Shown here one piece after another: positions 1 through 9,291 of a DNA stretch of 64,000 bases. The notes below the pieces were generated by a model, which saw nothing but the letters and a program-made list of their open reading frames with translations, was not told where the DNA came from and ran no database searches. The position numbers and the translations under genes were made by a program. Numbering within the stretch: the first letter of the stretch is position 1; every line of letters begins with the position of its first letter. Origin of the DNA: Marinobacter sp. THAF197a (GTDB lineage: Bacteria > Pseudomonadota > Gammaproteobacteria > Pseudomonadales > Oleiphilaceae); contig NZ_CP045324.1 of assembly GCF_009363275.1 (NCBI RefSeq), forward strand, positions 1,054,001 to 1,118,000, given 5' to 3'.

Positions 1-35
1 GCTTTTATCGCGAAGCCGGGGGACAGGAGGACGGG

Positions 36-1115
36 ATGAGACAAATCCACGAATTCCATGTGGATAGCACCCGCTATCTGGATGACCATGGCAAGCCTCT
101 GGGGGAGCTGCCGCCCCAGGCCGGGAACACCGATCGGGTTCTGGCCGCCTACCGCAACATGGTGCTGACGCGCACCTTTGATTCCAAAGCCATCGCCCTG
201 CAACGCACCGGCAAGTGCGGTACCTATCCCTCTGTGCTGGGGCACGAGGTGGTGGGCACGGCGATTGGCCAGAGCATGGCGAAGTCTGATGTGTTTGTGC
301 CCTATTACCGGGACCAGGCGGCCCATCTTCTTCGCGGCGTCAGTCTCACGGAATTACTGCTGTATTGGGGCGGTGATGAGCGTGGCAGCGCCTGGCAGAA
401 CTGCCCGGAAGACCTGCCAATCTCAGTGCCCATTGCCACTCAGTGTTGCCATGCTGTGGGCGTGGCGGCGGCCATGAAGATTCGCGATGAGAATCGGGCC
501 GTGGTGTGCTGTATCGGCGATGGTGGCACCTCTAAGGGTGATTTTCTGGAGAGTATCAACCTGGCCGGCGCCTGGCATTTACCCGTTGTATTTGTAGTGA
601 TCAATAACCAATGGGCGATTTCCACACCTCGCAGCCTGCAAAGTGGCGCGGAGACCATTGCGCAGAAAGCCATCAGCGCCGGATTGCCGGGCCACATTGT
701 CGATGGTAACGACTACTTCGCTACGGTCGAGGCGCTGGATACGGCTCTGGGCCGGGCACATGGTGGTAAAGGCGCGACGGTGATTGAAGCCATTACCTAC
801 AGGCTGGGTGATCACACCACCGCCGACGACGCGACCCGCTACCGTACCGCCGAAGATCTCAAGCGCGCCTGGGAGAAAGATGGCATCAAACGCCTGCAGA
901 ACTGGTTGCATGACAACGGCCACTGGAGCCCGGATAAAGAAAAATCTCTTCAGGCCGACTGCAAGCAAACTGTTGAACGGGCCGTTGAAGCATACCTGGC
1001 TATGGAGGCCGAGCCACCCACCGCGATGCTTGATTACCTGTTTGAAACCCTCCCCGCCGCGTTGCAACCCCAGCGTGAGCAGATCGCCAGCAAATACCGG
1101 GGAGGTGACCTATGA
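36..1115 (+). CDS. pdhA: 2-oxoacid dehydrogenase E1 component, alpha subunit
   Basis: This is the thiamine-diphosphate-binding alpha subunit of an E1 2-oxoacid decarboxylase (pyruvate or branched-chain type), 359 residues, the usual length. The ThDP motif is visible as GDG near residue 161 and NNQ near residue 190. The ATG at 36 has an AGGAGG ribosome site at 25-30. Its stop overlaps the E1 beta start by 4 bases, so the subunits are translationally coupled. The family is clear. The substrate cannot be fixed from sequence alone, so the symbol follows the usual annotation of such genes. It acts in the cytoplasm and feeds acyl-CoA into central metabolism. Confidence 0.9.
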   Translation: MRQIHEFHVDSTRYLDDHGKPLGELPPQAGNTDRVLAAYRNMVLTRTFDSKAIALQRTGKCGTYPSVLGHEVVGTAIGQSMAKSDVFVPYYRDQAAHLLRGVSLTELLLYWGGDERGSAWQNCPEDLPISVPIATQCCHAVGVAAAMKIRDENRAVVCCIGDGGTSKGDFLESINLAGAWHLPVVFVVINNQWAISTPRSLQSGAETIAQKAISAGLPGHIVDGNDYFATVEALDTALGRAHGGKGATVIEAITYRLGDHTTADDATRYRTAEDLKRAWEKDGIKRLQNWLHDNGHWSPDKEKSLQADCKQTVERAVEAYLAMEAEPPTAMLDYLFETLPAALQPQREQIASKYRGGDL

Positions 1116-2116
1116 GCCAGGCAAAGCAATCCATTGAAACCCGTGATGTGACCCTGGTGGAAGCGGTGAATATGGCCCTGCATCGGGCCATGGCAGACGA
1201 TGCTAACGTAGTGATGCTGGGCGAAGACATTGCCACCAATGGCGGCGTGTTCCGGGCCACCGTAGGCCTGAAAGAAGCCTTTGGCTTCAAACGGGTGATG
1301 GATACGCCGCTGGCGGAGAATCTGATCGCCGGTACGGCCATTGGTATGGCTACGCAAGGCCTGAGGCCCGTGGCGGAATTCCAGTTTATGGGCTTTATCT
1401 ACGCCGGCATGGAGCAGATTGTAAGCCACGCCGCTCGCATGCGTAATCGCACCCGCGGCCGCCTCCATTGCCCATTGGTGTTTCGGGCACCGTTCGGTGG
1501 CGGTATCCATGCGCCCGAGCATCATTCGGAAAGCACCGAAGCCCTGTTTGCCCACATCCCCGGCCTGCGGGTGGTTATTCCCAGCTCCCCGCAACGGGCG
1601 TATGGCCTTCTGCTGGCGGCCATCCGCAATCCGGACCCGGTGATCTTCCTGGAGCCCAAGCGTATCTACCGGGCAGTCACCCAGAGCGTGGAGGACAACG
1701 GTGAGGCGCTACCGCTGGATATTTGCTTCACCCTGCGCGAAGGCGATGACGTCACCCTGATTACCTGGGGCGCCTGTGTGCAGGAAACCCTGCAGGCCGC
1801 GGACAAACTGGCGGAGCAGGGCGTCAGCTGCGAGGTGATCGACGTAGCCACCGTCAGCCCCCTCGATCGGGAAACCCTACTTTGCTCTGTGGCCAAAACC
1901 GGTCGGGCGGTCATTGTTCACGAAGCCTGCCGCAACGGCGGTGTTGGTGCGGAGGTGGCTGCCTCCATTGCCGAAGGTGCCTTCCTGGACCTTCAGGCCC
2001 CGGTGGTGCGAGTCACCGGTTACGACACCATCATGCCTTACTACCGAAACGAGCAGTATTACCTGCCGCAGGTGGAAGACATCGTTAAAGCCGTCGAACA
2101 GGTGATCGCGCTATGA
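1112..2116 (+). CDS. pdhB: 2-oxoacid dehydrogenase E1 component, beta subunit
   Basis: Beta subunit of the same E1 heterotetramer, 334 residues. The N-terminal pyrimidine-binding half has the GEDIA stretch and the PLAEN segment with the catalytic glutamate. The C-terminal transketolase-like half follows from about residue 200. The histidine-rich HAPEHHSES loop is typical of the family. The gene overlaps E1 alpha upstream and E2 downstream by 4 bases each. No E3 (lipoamide dehydrogenase) gene follows, so the complex must borrow an E3 encoded elsewhere. Confidence 0.9.
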   Translation: MSQAKQSIETRDVTLVEAVNMALHRAMADDANVVMLGEDIATNGGVFRATVGLKEAFGFKRVMDTPLAENLIAGTAIGMATQGLRPVAEFQFMGFIYAGMEQIVSHAARMRNRTRGRLHCPLVFRAPFGGGIHAPEHHSESTEALFAHIPGLRVVIPSSPQRAYGLLLAAIRNPDPVIFLEPKRIYRAVTQSVEDNGEALPLDICFTLREGDDVTLITWGACVQETLQAADKLAEQGVSCEVIDVATVSPLDRETLLCSVAKTGRAVIVHEACRNGGVGAEVAASIAEGAFLDLQAPVVRVTGYDTIMPYYRNEQYYLPQVEDIVKAVEQVIAL

Positions 2117-3237
2117 AAAACTTCAAACTCCCAGACTTAGGCGAAGGCCTGCCCGAAGCCGAAATCGTCGAATGGCACATCAAAGTTGGCGATACCGTGG
2201 ACGTTGACCAGGTACTGGTCAGCGTAGAAACCGCCAAAGCCATCGTTGAAGTGCCCTCGCCCCAGGCCGGAACCATCGCCAAACTCTATGGCGAACCCGG
2301 CGACATCATCCACACTGGCGAACCCCTGCTGGCCTTTGAAGGAGAGGGGGACGACAGCGGTACCGTGGTGGGTGAGTTGAAGTCCTCCGGAAAAGGCGAT
2401 GGTAACGGTGCGCAGCAGGACCAGTTTATCGTTGGTGCGGCACCTTCCAGCAAGCGGGCCCGGGCCAATCGCGCCACCCCGGGCGTGCGCGCACTGGCGG
2501 AACGCCTGGGCGTTGGCCTGGAAACCATCAAGGGCAGCGGCCCGGGTGGCCTGATCACCACGGACGACGTGCACAAACAGGCCAGCCACCAGAAACAGTT
2601 GGGCGAAGCCGAACCCTTGCGAGGCACCCGCCGTACCATGGCCAAGAACATGGCGTTGTCTCACGCCCAGGTCGTGGCGGTGTCGATATTTGAAGACGTG
2701 GATATTGGTGACTGGAAAAAGGGCACCGACATCACCATGCGCCTGGTGCAGGCCATTGGCAAAGCCTGTGAAGCTGTGCCGGAGCTCAACTGCTGGTTTG
2801 ATGGCGACAACCTGAGCCGGCAACTCCTGAACGAGGTGCATGTGGGCATCGCCGTAGATACCCCGGACGGCCTGTTCGTGCCGGTGTTGCGGGACATCAC
2901 CCATCGCAGCCAGAAAGACCTGCGCCAGGGCCTGGAGAACCTTCGCGAGGCGGTGGCCACCCGCAAGATACCGCCGAAAGAGATGCAGGGCGCCACCATT
3001 ACCCTGTCGAATTTCGGAACCATGACCGGACAGTACGCCAACCCCATTGTCAGCCCGCCACAAGTGGCCATCGTGGGGGCCGGGCGAATCCGGGATAAGG
3101 TTGTGCCACATAAGGGCACTGCGACCATTCGTCGCATCCTGCCGTTGTCATTGACCTTCGACCACCGGGCGGCAACCGGCGGGGAAGCCTCGCGGTTTCT
3201 GGGGGCGATGATGACAGCTTTGGTCAAATCGGCTTGA
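2113..3237 (+). CDS. dihydrolipoamide acyltransferase (E2)
   Basis: Core acyltransferase of the complex, 374 residues. One N-terminal lipoyl domain has its lipoyl-lysine in ETAKA near residue 42. A peripheral-subunit-binding domain lies around residues 120-156, and the catalytic domain is C-terminal. The active-site segment near residue 351 reads DHRAATGG, so the histidine is kept but the aspartate of the classical HRxxDG motif is threonine. I recall HRAVTGG-type motifs in one proteobacterial E2 subfamily, so this is probably a subgroup trait. A single lipoyl domain fits PdhC/BkdB-type enzymes rather than the multi-lipoyl AceF. Confidence 0.88.
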   Translation: MKNFKLPDLGEGLPEAEIVEWHIKVGDTVDVDQVLVSVETAKAIVEVPSPQAGTIAKLYGEPGDIIHTGEPLLAFEGEGDDSGTVVGELKSSGKGDGNGAQQDQFIVGAAPSSKRARANRATPGVRALAERLGVGLETIKGSGPGGLITTDDVHKQASHQKQLGEAEPLRGTRRTMAKNMALSHAQVVAVSIFEDVDIGDWKKGTDITMRLVQAIGKACEAVPELNCWFDGDNLSRQLLNEVHVGIAVDTPDGLFVPVLRDITHRSQKDLRQGLENLREAVATRKIPPKEMQGATITLSNFGTMTGQYANPIVSPPQVAIVGAGRIRDKVVPHKGTATIRRILPLSLTFDHRAATGGEASRFLGAMMTALVKSA

Positions 3238-3351
3238 TGGATTTTTTCGTTGTTGTCCGGCCTTGTGACTGACCACTTGCCAAGGCAGGATGCAGGGTCA
3301 ACACTTAAGGTACTGCGAGTGTCATCAACATAATAATCCATGCGAGAAGCC

Positions 3352-3873
3352 ATGAAACCACTGACAAATGCGGCAGCGGCTTTGCTGTTGTCCTCCGCCA
3401 CACTATGCATGCCATTGATGGCAGCTGATCACAGTCATCATCACGGGCATAGCCAGGAACAGAAGACTGTTCAGATTGACCACCCCTGGAGCCGGCCAAC
3501 CCCGCCGGGAACCCCCATGGGCGTTGGCTACATGGTGATTACCAATAACGGCGAGCAGGACATCACGCTGGTATCAGCTGAAAGCCCGAGAGCCGGGCAT
3601 GTGTCCATTCATGAAACATACGAGCATGAGGGACTGATGCGAATGCAGCGGGTCAGCGGCGGGCTCACCATTCCTGCCGGCGGGACAGTGGAACTGAAGC
3701 CCCATGGTTACCATTTGATGTTGGAGCAACTTGCTGAGCCCCTGACGGAGGGGGAGCTCGTCTCCGTCAGATTAGGCTTCGATGCTCTTGAAGACGTCAC
3801 GGTGGAGCTAAAGGTTCAGCCCCTGGATGGCACCCAGGGTAAGATGAACCATTCTGGTATGCATCACCACTGA
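3352..3873 (+). CDS. copper chaperone PCu(A)C family protein
   Basis: Periplasmic copper-binding chaperone, 173 residues, of the kind that delivers Cu(I) to the CuA site of cytochrome oxidase. A signal peptide is followed by a His-rich stretch (HSHHHGH). The DUF461/PCuAC domain has the metal ligands HVSIHE, LMRMQ and HGYHLM. A second His/Met cluster closes the protein (MNHSGMHHH). An in-frame ATG lies 12 bases upstream at 3340, but GAGAAG sits just before 3352, which is preferred. The His-rich tails at both ends suggest extra copper capture. Confidence 0.88.
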   Translation: MKPLTNAAAALLLSSATLCMPLMAADHSHHHGHSQEQKTVQIDHPWSRPTPPGTPMGVGYMVITNNGEQDITLVSAESPRAGHVSIHETYEHEGLMRMQRVSGGLTIPAGGTVELKPHGYHLMLEQLAEPLTEGELVSVRLGFDALEDVTVELKVQPLDGTQGKMNHSGMHHH

Positions 3874-3887
3874 GCCGCGGTGCGGCT
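3873..3887. terminator. short hairpin between convergent genes
   Basis: AGCCGC (3873-3878) and GCGGCT (3882-3887) form a 6-bp stem with a 3-base loop in the 12-base gap between two convergent genes. There is no T-run, so its role as a terminator is weak. Confidence 0.3.
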
Positions 3888-4596
3888 AGCCTGCGGCAGC
3901 CTGAACCTGCTGCTCCAGTTCTCTAGCAAGGCCCGCCTCCAGGCGCAATGCAGACGCCAGTTGGTCTAGCCATGCACGCTCCATGGGGTTCTGGTCATCA
4001 ATCATCAAAACGCTGACGATATACATCTCTCTCGCGGCCTGGGGTGAATCAGCGTTTCTGGCCAGGATTCCTGCATCCAGGGGCGCGTCGAACTGCTGCT
4101 GGATCCACTGATGAAGTTCATCATCCGGATTCAGCTTCTCAATCTCCTGTGTCAGAAGGTTGCGCTCGTTGGCATCAATATGGCCATCGGCGCGGGCTGC
4201 CATGATCATTGCCTGAAGAATCTCGAGTCCTCGGCGCTCCTGATCCGCACCCTGGAGTTGTTCCAGTGGTCGGCCTTGTTGAGCGGGTTCCGAGGGTTCT
4301 GGCGTTTGGGCCTTGCCCTGATAATTCTGGTAGGCCTTCCAGGCCAGCACGCCTGCACCGGCGAGCGCACCGTACTTGAGTGCTTTACCTCCCATTTTCC
4401 GACCACGTTTTGATCCGAGCATCAGGCCCAGTGCTCCGCCGCCAAGCAGGCTTTTAACATCAATCCCACTGCCGGATTTTCCGCTGAGATGACTGCCAAG
4501 GCCCCCGGCCAGCTGGTTTACATCAACGCCGCCTTTACGCGAAGGGTCAATCTGGGCTTGGCCCATAATCTGATTCAAAACTGACATAACATTCAT
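3886..4596 (-). CDS. DUF533 / TerB-like (YebE family) protein
   Basis: 236 residues. The N-terminal part is glycine-rich with one hydrophobic stretch (ALKYGALAGAGVLAWKAY), probably membrane-associated. The C-terminal half (about 110-236) is an all-helical TerB-like domain of the DUF533 family, with ARADGHIDANERNLL as its conserved first helix pair. E. coli YebE has this organisation. The function is unknown; TerB-like domains are linked to metal or envelope stress. The gene is transcribed alone and is convergent with the copper chaperone. Confidence 0.8.
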   Translation of the reverse strand: MNVMSVLNQIMGQAQIDPSRKGGVDVNQLAGGLGSHLSGKSGSGIDVKSLLGGGALGLMLGSKRGRKMGGKALKYGALAGAGVLAWKAYQNYQGKAQTPEPSEPAQQGRPLEQLQGADQERRGLEILQAMIMAARADGHIDANERNLLTQEIEKLNPDDELHQWIQQQFDAPLDAGILARNADSPQAAREMYIVSVLMIDDQNPMERAWLDQLASALRLEAGLARELEQQVQAAAG

Positions 4597-4747
4597 GAAA
4601 TGCTCCTTCTATGGGCACAGATAGCACATCCGCACAGCATTCCGACCGGCCTGGTCAGAATCCCGATAATCACGACACGACTATATAGTTGCCCGGTGTC
4701 ACCAAAAGTTCCCTCAGTGATGACTCGGTACGTCAGATCCGTTTCGC

Positions 4748-4777
4748 TTGACGCTGTGTAGTTAGGAAAGCTATATA
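4748..4777 (+). promoter_or_regulatory. candidate sigma-70 promoter for the RND efflux operon
   Basis: TTGACG (4748-4753) and TATATA (4772-4777) are separated by 18 bases and lie about 110 bases upstream of the adaptor gene. The 4597-4887 stretch otherwise shows no gene; a 72-codon reading frame on the minus strand there has no family features. Confidence 0.45.
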
Positions 4778-4887
4778 AATGTTTGTCTTGCAGATTACCG
4801 CCCCGGAGCATCCGGTGGAGGTGTTCGCTACTCTGTCATTAAATCGGCGTGAACGCCCGTGCTCGCACGTTTAAGGGAATAAAGTTA

Positions 4888-6084
4888 ATGGAAAGAAAAC
4901 AATCTGCCCACCTCGGCCCCACGAAGCAAGGTGGAATCTGCTTGGTATTGTCTGTGTGTTTTTTACTTCTGACTGCTGGTTGTTCCGAACCCACTGGCGC
5001 GCCTGCGAGCCCGCCGGTCGCAGTATCCGTGGTCACACTGACTAATGCGGAAGTGCGGCCATCCCGAGAATTCGTGGCCCGAACCGCCGCGTCTGCAAAA
5101 GCGGATATCTCTGCTCGCATTGAGGGAGAGATCAGGGAAATCAATTTCAAGGAAGGCGCCCGGGTTGAAAAAGGCCAGTTGCTGGTGCGCCTGGAAGACA
5201 CCGTGGCCAGGTCGGACCTCAGGAAAGCAGAAGCTGAACTGACGGCATCCAGGGCGGAACTGGAGTCGGCTACCAGAAACCTGCGCAGGGGCGAAGATGT
5301 TGCAGACAAAGGATTCCTTTCAGCGGCTGACCTGGACAAACTCCGTGATCGTTTCAGTGTTGCTCAGAGCCGGCTGCAGGCGGCAGAGGCTGCGGTGGAG
5401 AAAGTGCAGAACAATCTGGGTTACACCGAAATCCGAGCACCGTTTGATGGTTGGATCGGCAAGCTGAATTTTGATGTCGGCGCTGTGGTTAGTCCCGCAA
5501 GCGGCCCGATTACGGAAATTCTGGTGACTGATCCAATGTACGTAGGCTTCCAGGTTAACGAGGCGGATTTTGTGGCCTATCGGCGCGCCGGCCAGGCTGC
5601 GGCGGAGACGAGGGCCGGTAATCTCTCGCTGTCCCTGACACTGCCCGATGGCGAGCGCTATGATCAGGGGGGCGTTCTGGACTTTGCTGACGTCAGCACA
5701 GACGCCTCCACCGGCACCGTAGCCATGCGGGCCGTGTTTCCGAATTCCGCTGCGGTTCTTCTGCCGGGGCTGTTTGTAACCCTGCACATAGAAGGGCGAA
5801 CCGGTGAGTCCAGGCTCCTGGTGCCGCAGGTTGCGGTGCAGGAAACGATGGAGGGCCTGTTCGTGCTTGTGGTAGACGACCAGGAACAGGTCGTTCAGCG
5901 TTTTATAACCACCGGTCCACGCCGCGGTGCGATGGTCGTTGTTCAATCCGGGCTCGAGGTTGGCGAGCGGGTGATTGTAGAGGGAATGCAGAAGGTTCGC
6001 TCCGGTATCATCGTCAGCCCGGTCGAGAAGCGTATCAACCCTGAAACGGGCGTACTTGCTACTGAGAGCGAGCTTGCCCAATGA
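4888..6084 (+). CDS. RND efflux transporter periplasmic adaptor (membrane fusion) lipoprotein
   Basis: 398-residue periplasmic adaptor of a tripartite RND pump. It has a lipoprotein signal (LLLTAGC), a split barrel-sandwich/lipoyl domain (IEGEIREINFKEG and GYTEIRAPFDGWIG), an alpha-hairpin between them (about 100-165), a beta-barrel, and a membrane-proximal domain. The ATG at 4888 has AAGGGA about 10 bases upstream and is preferred over an in-frame GTG at 4849. The stop overlaps the pump gene by 4 bases. No outer-membrane channel gene is adjacent, so a TolC-type partner must lie elsewhere. Confidence 0.9.
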   Translation: MERKQSAHLGPTKQGGICLVLSVCFLLLTAGCSEPTGAPASPPVAVSVVTLTNAEVRPSREFVARTAASAKADISARIEGEIREINFKEGARVEKGQLLVRLEDTVARSDLRKAEAELTASRAELESATRNLRRGEDVADKGFLSAADLDKLRDRFSVAQSRLQAAEAAVEKVQNNLGYTEIRAPFDGWIGKLNFDVGAVVSPASGPITEILVTDPMYVGFQVNEADFVAYRRAGQAAAETRAGNLSLSLTLPDGERYDQGGVLDFADVSTDASTGTVAMRAVFPNSAAVLLPGLFVTLHIEGRTGESRLLVPQVAVQETMEGLFVLVVDDQEQVVQRFITTGPRRGAMVVVQSGLEVGERVIVEGMQKVRSGIIVSPVEKRINPETGVLATESELAQ

Positions 6085-9000
6085 TCAGCCGCGTCTTCAT
6101 ACAGCGACCAAAGTTTGCCTTTGTTATTTCCATCCTGATAACCCTCGCAGGCGTGCTTGCCCTGCGCGGGTTGCCGGTGAACATGTACCCCGACATGGCT
6201 CCGCCGCAGATTCAGGTGTCTGCATCTTTGCCTGGAGCCGGCGCCGAGGTGGTTGAGGAATCGGTTGTTCGGCCCATTGAGCAACAGCTCAATGGGGTGG
6301 AGGGGATGATCTACATAGAGTCGACGGCCTCCAGTGATGGGGTGGCAAAGATAACGCTGACCTTTGAAAGTGGAACAGACACGGACCTTGCCCAGGTAAA
6401 CGTTCAAAACCGTGTCGCCCTGGCGGAACCTTTCCTGCCGGATGAAGCCCGCCGGCAGGGTGTGGTGGTGAGTAAGCAGTCCGGTAATATGCTGATGGGT
6501 ATCAACCTGACGTCTGAACGGCCGGATCTTGATGGTGTTTTTCTCAGCAACTACGCCTCCAACAACCTGGTTGAGGCGCTGGGGCGGGTGCCTGGCGTTG
6601 GTTCTGCTGAGGTCATGGGGGCAAAAGACTACAGCATGCGGATCTGGCTGGACCCGCAACGCATGTCATCGCTCGATATTACCGTTGCAGAGGTGGCCGC
6701 GGCACTGCGCGAACAAAACCAGATTGTCGCGGCGGGTAAACTGGGCCAGTCGCCTGTGCCACCCGGGCAGCAGTTTGTATACAGCATACAGACCCGGGAG
6801 CGGCTTTCAGACCCTGATGAATTTGCCAGGACTATCCTGAGGGCAAACGCCGATGGCGGGTTCCTGCGCCTGCAGGATATTGGTCGCATTGAGCTGGGGT
6901 CACGCTCTTATGCCTCAACCGCCAGGCTCAATAATCGGGATACGGCGTTCGTGGTGATTTACCAGTTGCCGGATGCAAACGCGCTTGACGTCGCCGAGCG
7001 CGTTAAAAAGGTCGTAGATGACGCCGCGCCAGGATTTCCGGACGGCGTTGAGTACAGCGTTCTTTTCGATAGTACCGAATTCATCAGCCGCTCGATCGAC
7101 GAAGTGATTGTAACCCTGTTGCAGGCCGTCGGTCTGGTCATACTGGTGGTGTTCCTGTTCCTGCAGAACTGGCGGGCTACGTTGATTCCCAGTATCGCGA
7201 TTCCCGTCTCGCTCATTGGCACTTTTGCAGTGATGGCAGTACTCGGGTATTCAATCAACACCATCACATTGTTCGGGTTGGTGCTCGCCATCGGTATCGT
7301 GGTGGATGACGCAATCGTGGTGATCGAGAACGTTGAGCGGCTGCTTAAGGAAGAACGGCTGCCAATTCGCGAAGCAGTCACCAAGGCTATGGGCGAGGTT
7401 ACCGGCCCTGTCATAGCAACAACGCTTGTGCTTTTGGCTGTGTTTGTCCCGGTCGGCTTCATGCCGGGTATAACCGGTGAACTATACAAACAGTTCTCCG
7501 TGACCATTTCAGTGGCAGTGGTTATCTCCTCGATCAACGCACTGACACTGAGCCCGGCGCTTTGCGTTTCACTGCTGGGCCGTGGCGGAAGCCAGACCAT
7601 GGGCTGGTTGAGCCCTTTTGAAAAGCTGATTACCAGAAGCACCAGAGGCTATGACGGGCTGGTAACGCGCCTGCTACGTAAGGGTGCGCTGGCGGGGCTG
7701 GCCCTGGGGGCGATACTGGTTGCCAGCGCGGGTTTATTCAAGGCAGTGCCGACGGCATTTGTACCGCCGGAGGATCAGGGGTTTTTGTTTGTTGATGTGC
7801 AGTTGCCAGATGCAGCAGCCCTTGAGCGCACCGATGTCGTGCTGGAAAAAGTTACGGAGCTGGTGCTCGAAGACCCGGCAGTGACAAATTTCATCACGGT
7901 GTCCGGATTTTCCCTGTTGGGTGGCGCAAACTCCAACAACGGCCTTGGCATTGTGACGCTCAAAGACTGGGAAGAACGCGAAAGTGAAGCGCTGGGCCTG
8001 GGGCAGGTCATTCCGCGGTTAACATCACGGCTCTGGTCAGTTTCGGAGGCGCAGGTGATGGTATTCAACCCCCCGCCCATTCCGGGATTAGGCACAACCT
8101 CCGGGTTCGACTTCCGGCTTCAGGACAACCAGGGGCGGGATGTTTCTGAGCTGTCCCGGGTGATGAATGGTCTGATCTTTGAGGCCAATGCGCACGAGGC
8201 GCTGTCGCGGGTTTACAGTACGTACCGGGCAAACATTCCCCAGTACCTGTTGCAGGTGGACCGCAACAAAGCAAAGGCAATGGGCATTCAGCTTTCTGAC
8301 ATCTTTTCCACCCTTCAGACACAGGTTGGTTCGCTGTACGTGAACGATTTTACCCGGTTTGGCAAGAACTATCGGGTTTTGCTGCAGGCTGAAGGTCGCT
8401 TCCGACAGGATCCCGAAGACCTCTCCTACTACCATGTGCGAAATCAACAGGGTGACATGGTGCCGCTCACTACGCTTGCATCACTGGAGCCGGTTCTTGG
8501 TCCGTCGACTATTCAGCATTTCAATCTCAAGCGTTCTGTCACGCTGTCAGGTGAAGCCGCCGCCGGCTATGCCAGCGGGGATGCGCTTAAAGCTATGGAG
8601 AGCCTTGCAAAAGAGCTGCCCCAGGGTTACGAATTCAGCTGGGCTGGACAGAGTTTGCAGGAGATTCAGGCTGGTAGCCTGGCAACGGTGATCTTCCTGC
8701 TGGCTATTGTCTTCGTGTATCTGTTTCTGGTTGCCCAGTACGAAAGCTGGAGTCTTCCCCTGGCGGTCATTGGTGCGGTGCCGCTGGCGATGTTCGGCGC
8801 CATGGGTGGGCTCTGGCTGCTTGGCATGGCGAATAATATCTATGCGCAGGTGGGGCTGGTGTTGTTGATCGGCCTCTCGACCAAAACCGCCATCCTGATT
8901 GTTGAATTTGCCATGCAGTTGAAACAGTCCGGCCTGGCCACTGCTGAGGCGGCCCGAAAGGCGGCCGTTCTACGTTTTCGTGCGGTCTTGATGACGGCGT

Positions 9001-9179
9001 TTTCGTTCGTGCTGGGTGTGCTGCCCTTGGTGTTTGCCAGTGGTGCCGGTGCGGCGAGCCGGGTGAGCCTGGGTGTAACGGTACTTTGTGGTATGGTCGC
9101 CGCGACGATTCTGGGAACCTTGCTGGTGCCGGTTTTCTATCAGTGGATCCAGGGTGCTCGGGATCGGTTCTGTCGTTAG
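6081..9179 (+). CDS. RND family multidrug efflux pump (HAE1 type)
   Basis: Inner-membrane proton-driven multidrug exporter, 1032 residues, with the usual 12-TM plan: TM1 at the N-terminus, large periplasmic loops after TM1 and TM7. The proton-relay motif VVDDAIVVIEN in TM4 (near residue 408) carries both aspartates. Opening residues MISRVFIQRPKFAFVISI and the PDMAPPQIQVSASLPGA motif are typical of AcrB-like HAE1 pumps. The preceding gene overlaps by 4 bases and supplies its adaptor. The substrate range cannot be inferred. Confidence 0.92.
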   Translation: MISRVFIQRPKFAFVISILITLAGVLALRGLPVNMYPDMAPPQIQVSASLPGAGAEVVEESVVRPIEQQLNGVEGMIYIESTASSDGVAKITLTFESGTDTDLAQVNVQNRVALAEPFLPDEARRQGVVVSKQSGNMLMGINLTSERPDLDGVFLSNYASNNLVEALGRVPGVGSAEVMGAKDYSMRIWLDPQRMSSLDITVAEVAAALREQNQIVAAGKLGQSPVPPGQQFVYSIQTRERLSDPDEFARTILRANADGGFLRLQDIGRIELGSRSYASTARLNNRDTAFVVIYQLPDANALDVAERVKKVVDDAAPGFPDGVEYSVLFDSTEFISRSIDEVIVTLLQAVGLVILVVFLFLQNWRATLIPSIAIPVSLIGTFAVMAVLGYSINTITLFGLVLAIGIVVDDAIVVIENVERLLKEERLPIREAVTKAMGEVTGPVIATTLVLLAVFVPVGFMPGITGELYKQFSVTISVAVVISSINALTLSPALCVSLLGRGGSQTMGWLSPFEKLITRSTRGYDGLVTRLLRKGALAGLALGAILVASAGLFKAVPTAFVPPEDQGFLFVDVQLPDAAALERTDVVLEKVTELVLEDPAVTNFITVSGFSLLGGANSNNGLGIVTLKDWEERESEALGLGQVIPRLTSRLWSVSEAQVMVFNPPPIPGLGTTSGFDFRLQDNQGRDVSELSRVMNGLIFEANAHEALSRVYSTYRANIPQYLLQVDRNKAKAMGIQLSDIFSTLQTQVGSLYVNDFTRFGKNYRVLLQAEGRFRQDPEDLSYYHVRNQQGDMVPLTTLASLEPVLGPSTIQHFNLKRSVTLSGEAAAGYASGDALKAMESLAKELPQGYEFSWAGQSLQEIQAGSLATVIFLLAIVFVYLFLVAQYESWSLPLAVIGAVPLAMFGAMGGLWLLGMANNIYAQVGLVLLIGLSTKTAILIVEFAMQLKQSGLATAEAARKAAVLRFRAVLMTAFSFVLGVLPLVFASGAGAASRVSLGVTVLCGMVAATILGTLLVPVFYQWIQGARDRFCR

Positions 9180-9232
9180 CGGGCAATTCGTTGTCAGAGT
9201 TTCCCGTTCACGGAACCGAGAGTGTTAAGGTT

Positions 9233-9270
9233 GGCATCCTCGCTGGAAGGCTTGGCGAGGATGCCGTTTG
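9233..9270 (+). terminator. Rho-independent terminator after the RND pump
   Basis: GGCATCCTCGC (9233-9243) pairs perfectly with GCGAGGATGCC (9255-9265) around an 11-base loop, followed by GTTTG. It lies between the pump gene and the convergent alkylsulfatase gene. Confidence 0.7.
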
Positions 9271-9291
9271 CCGGCCTGTGATTCGTGTTCG

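Noticed and set aside
2137..3111. Long minus-strand frame opposite the E2 gene
   Set aside because: It is the antisense shadow of a high-GC gene with clear domains and carries no family features itself.
4593..4811. 72-codon minus-strand frame in the gap before the RND operon
   Set aside because: No ribosome site or family features, and the sequence holds the candidate RND promoter instead.
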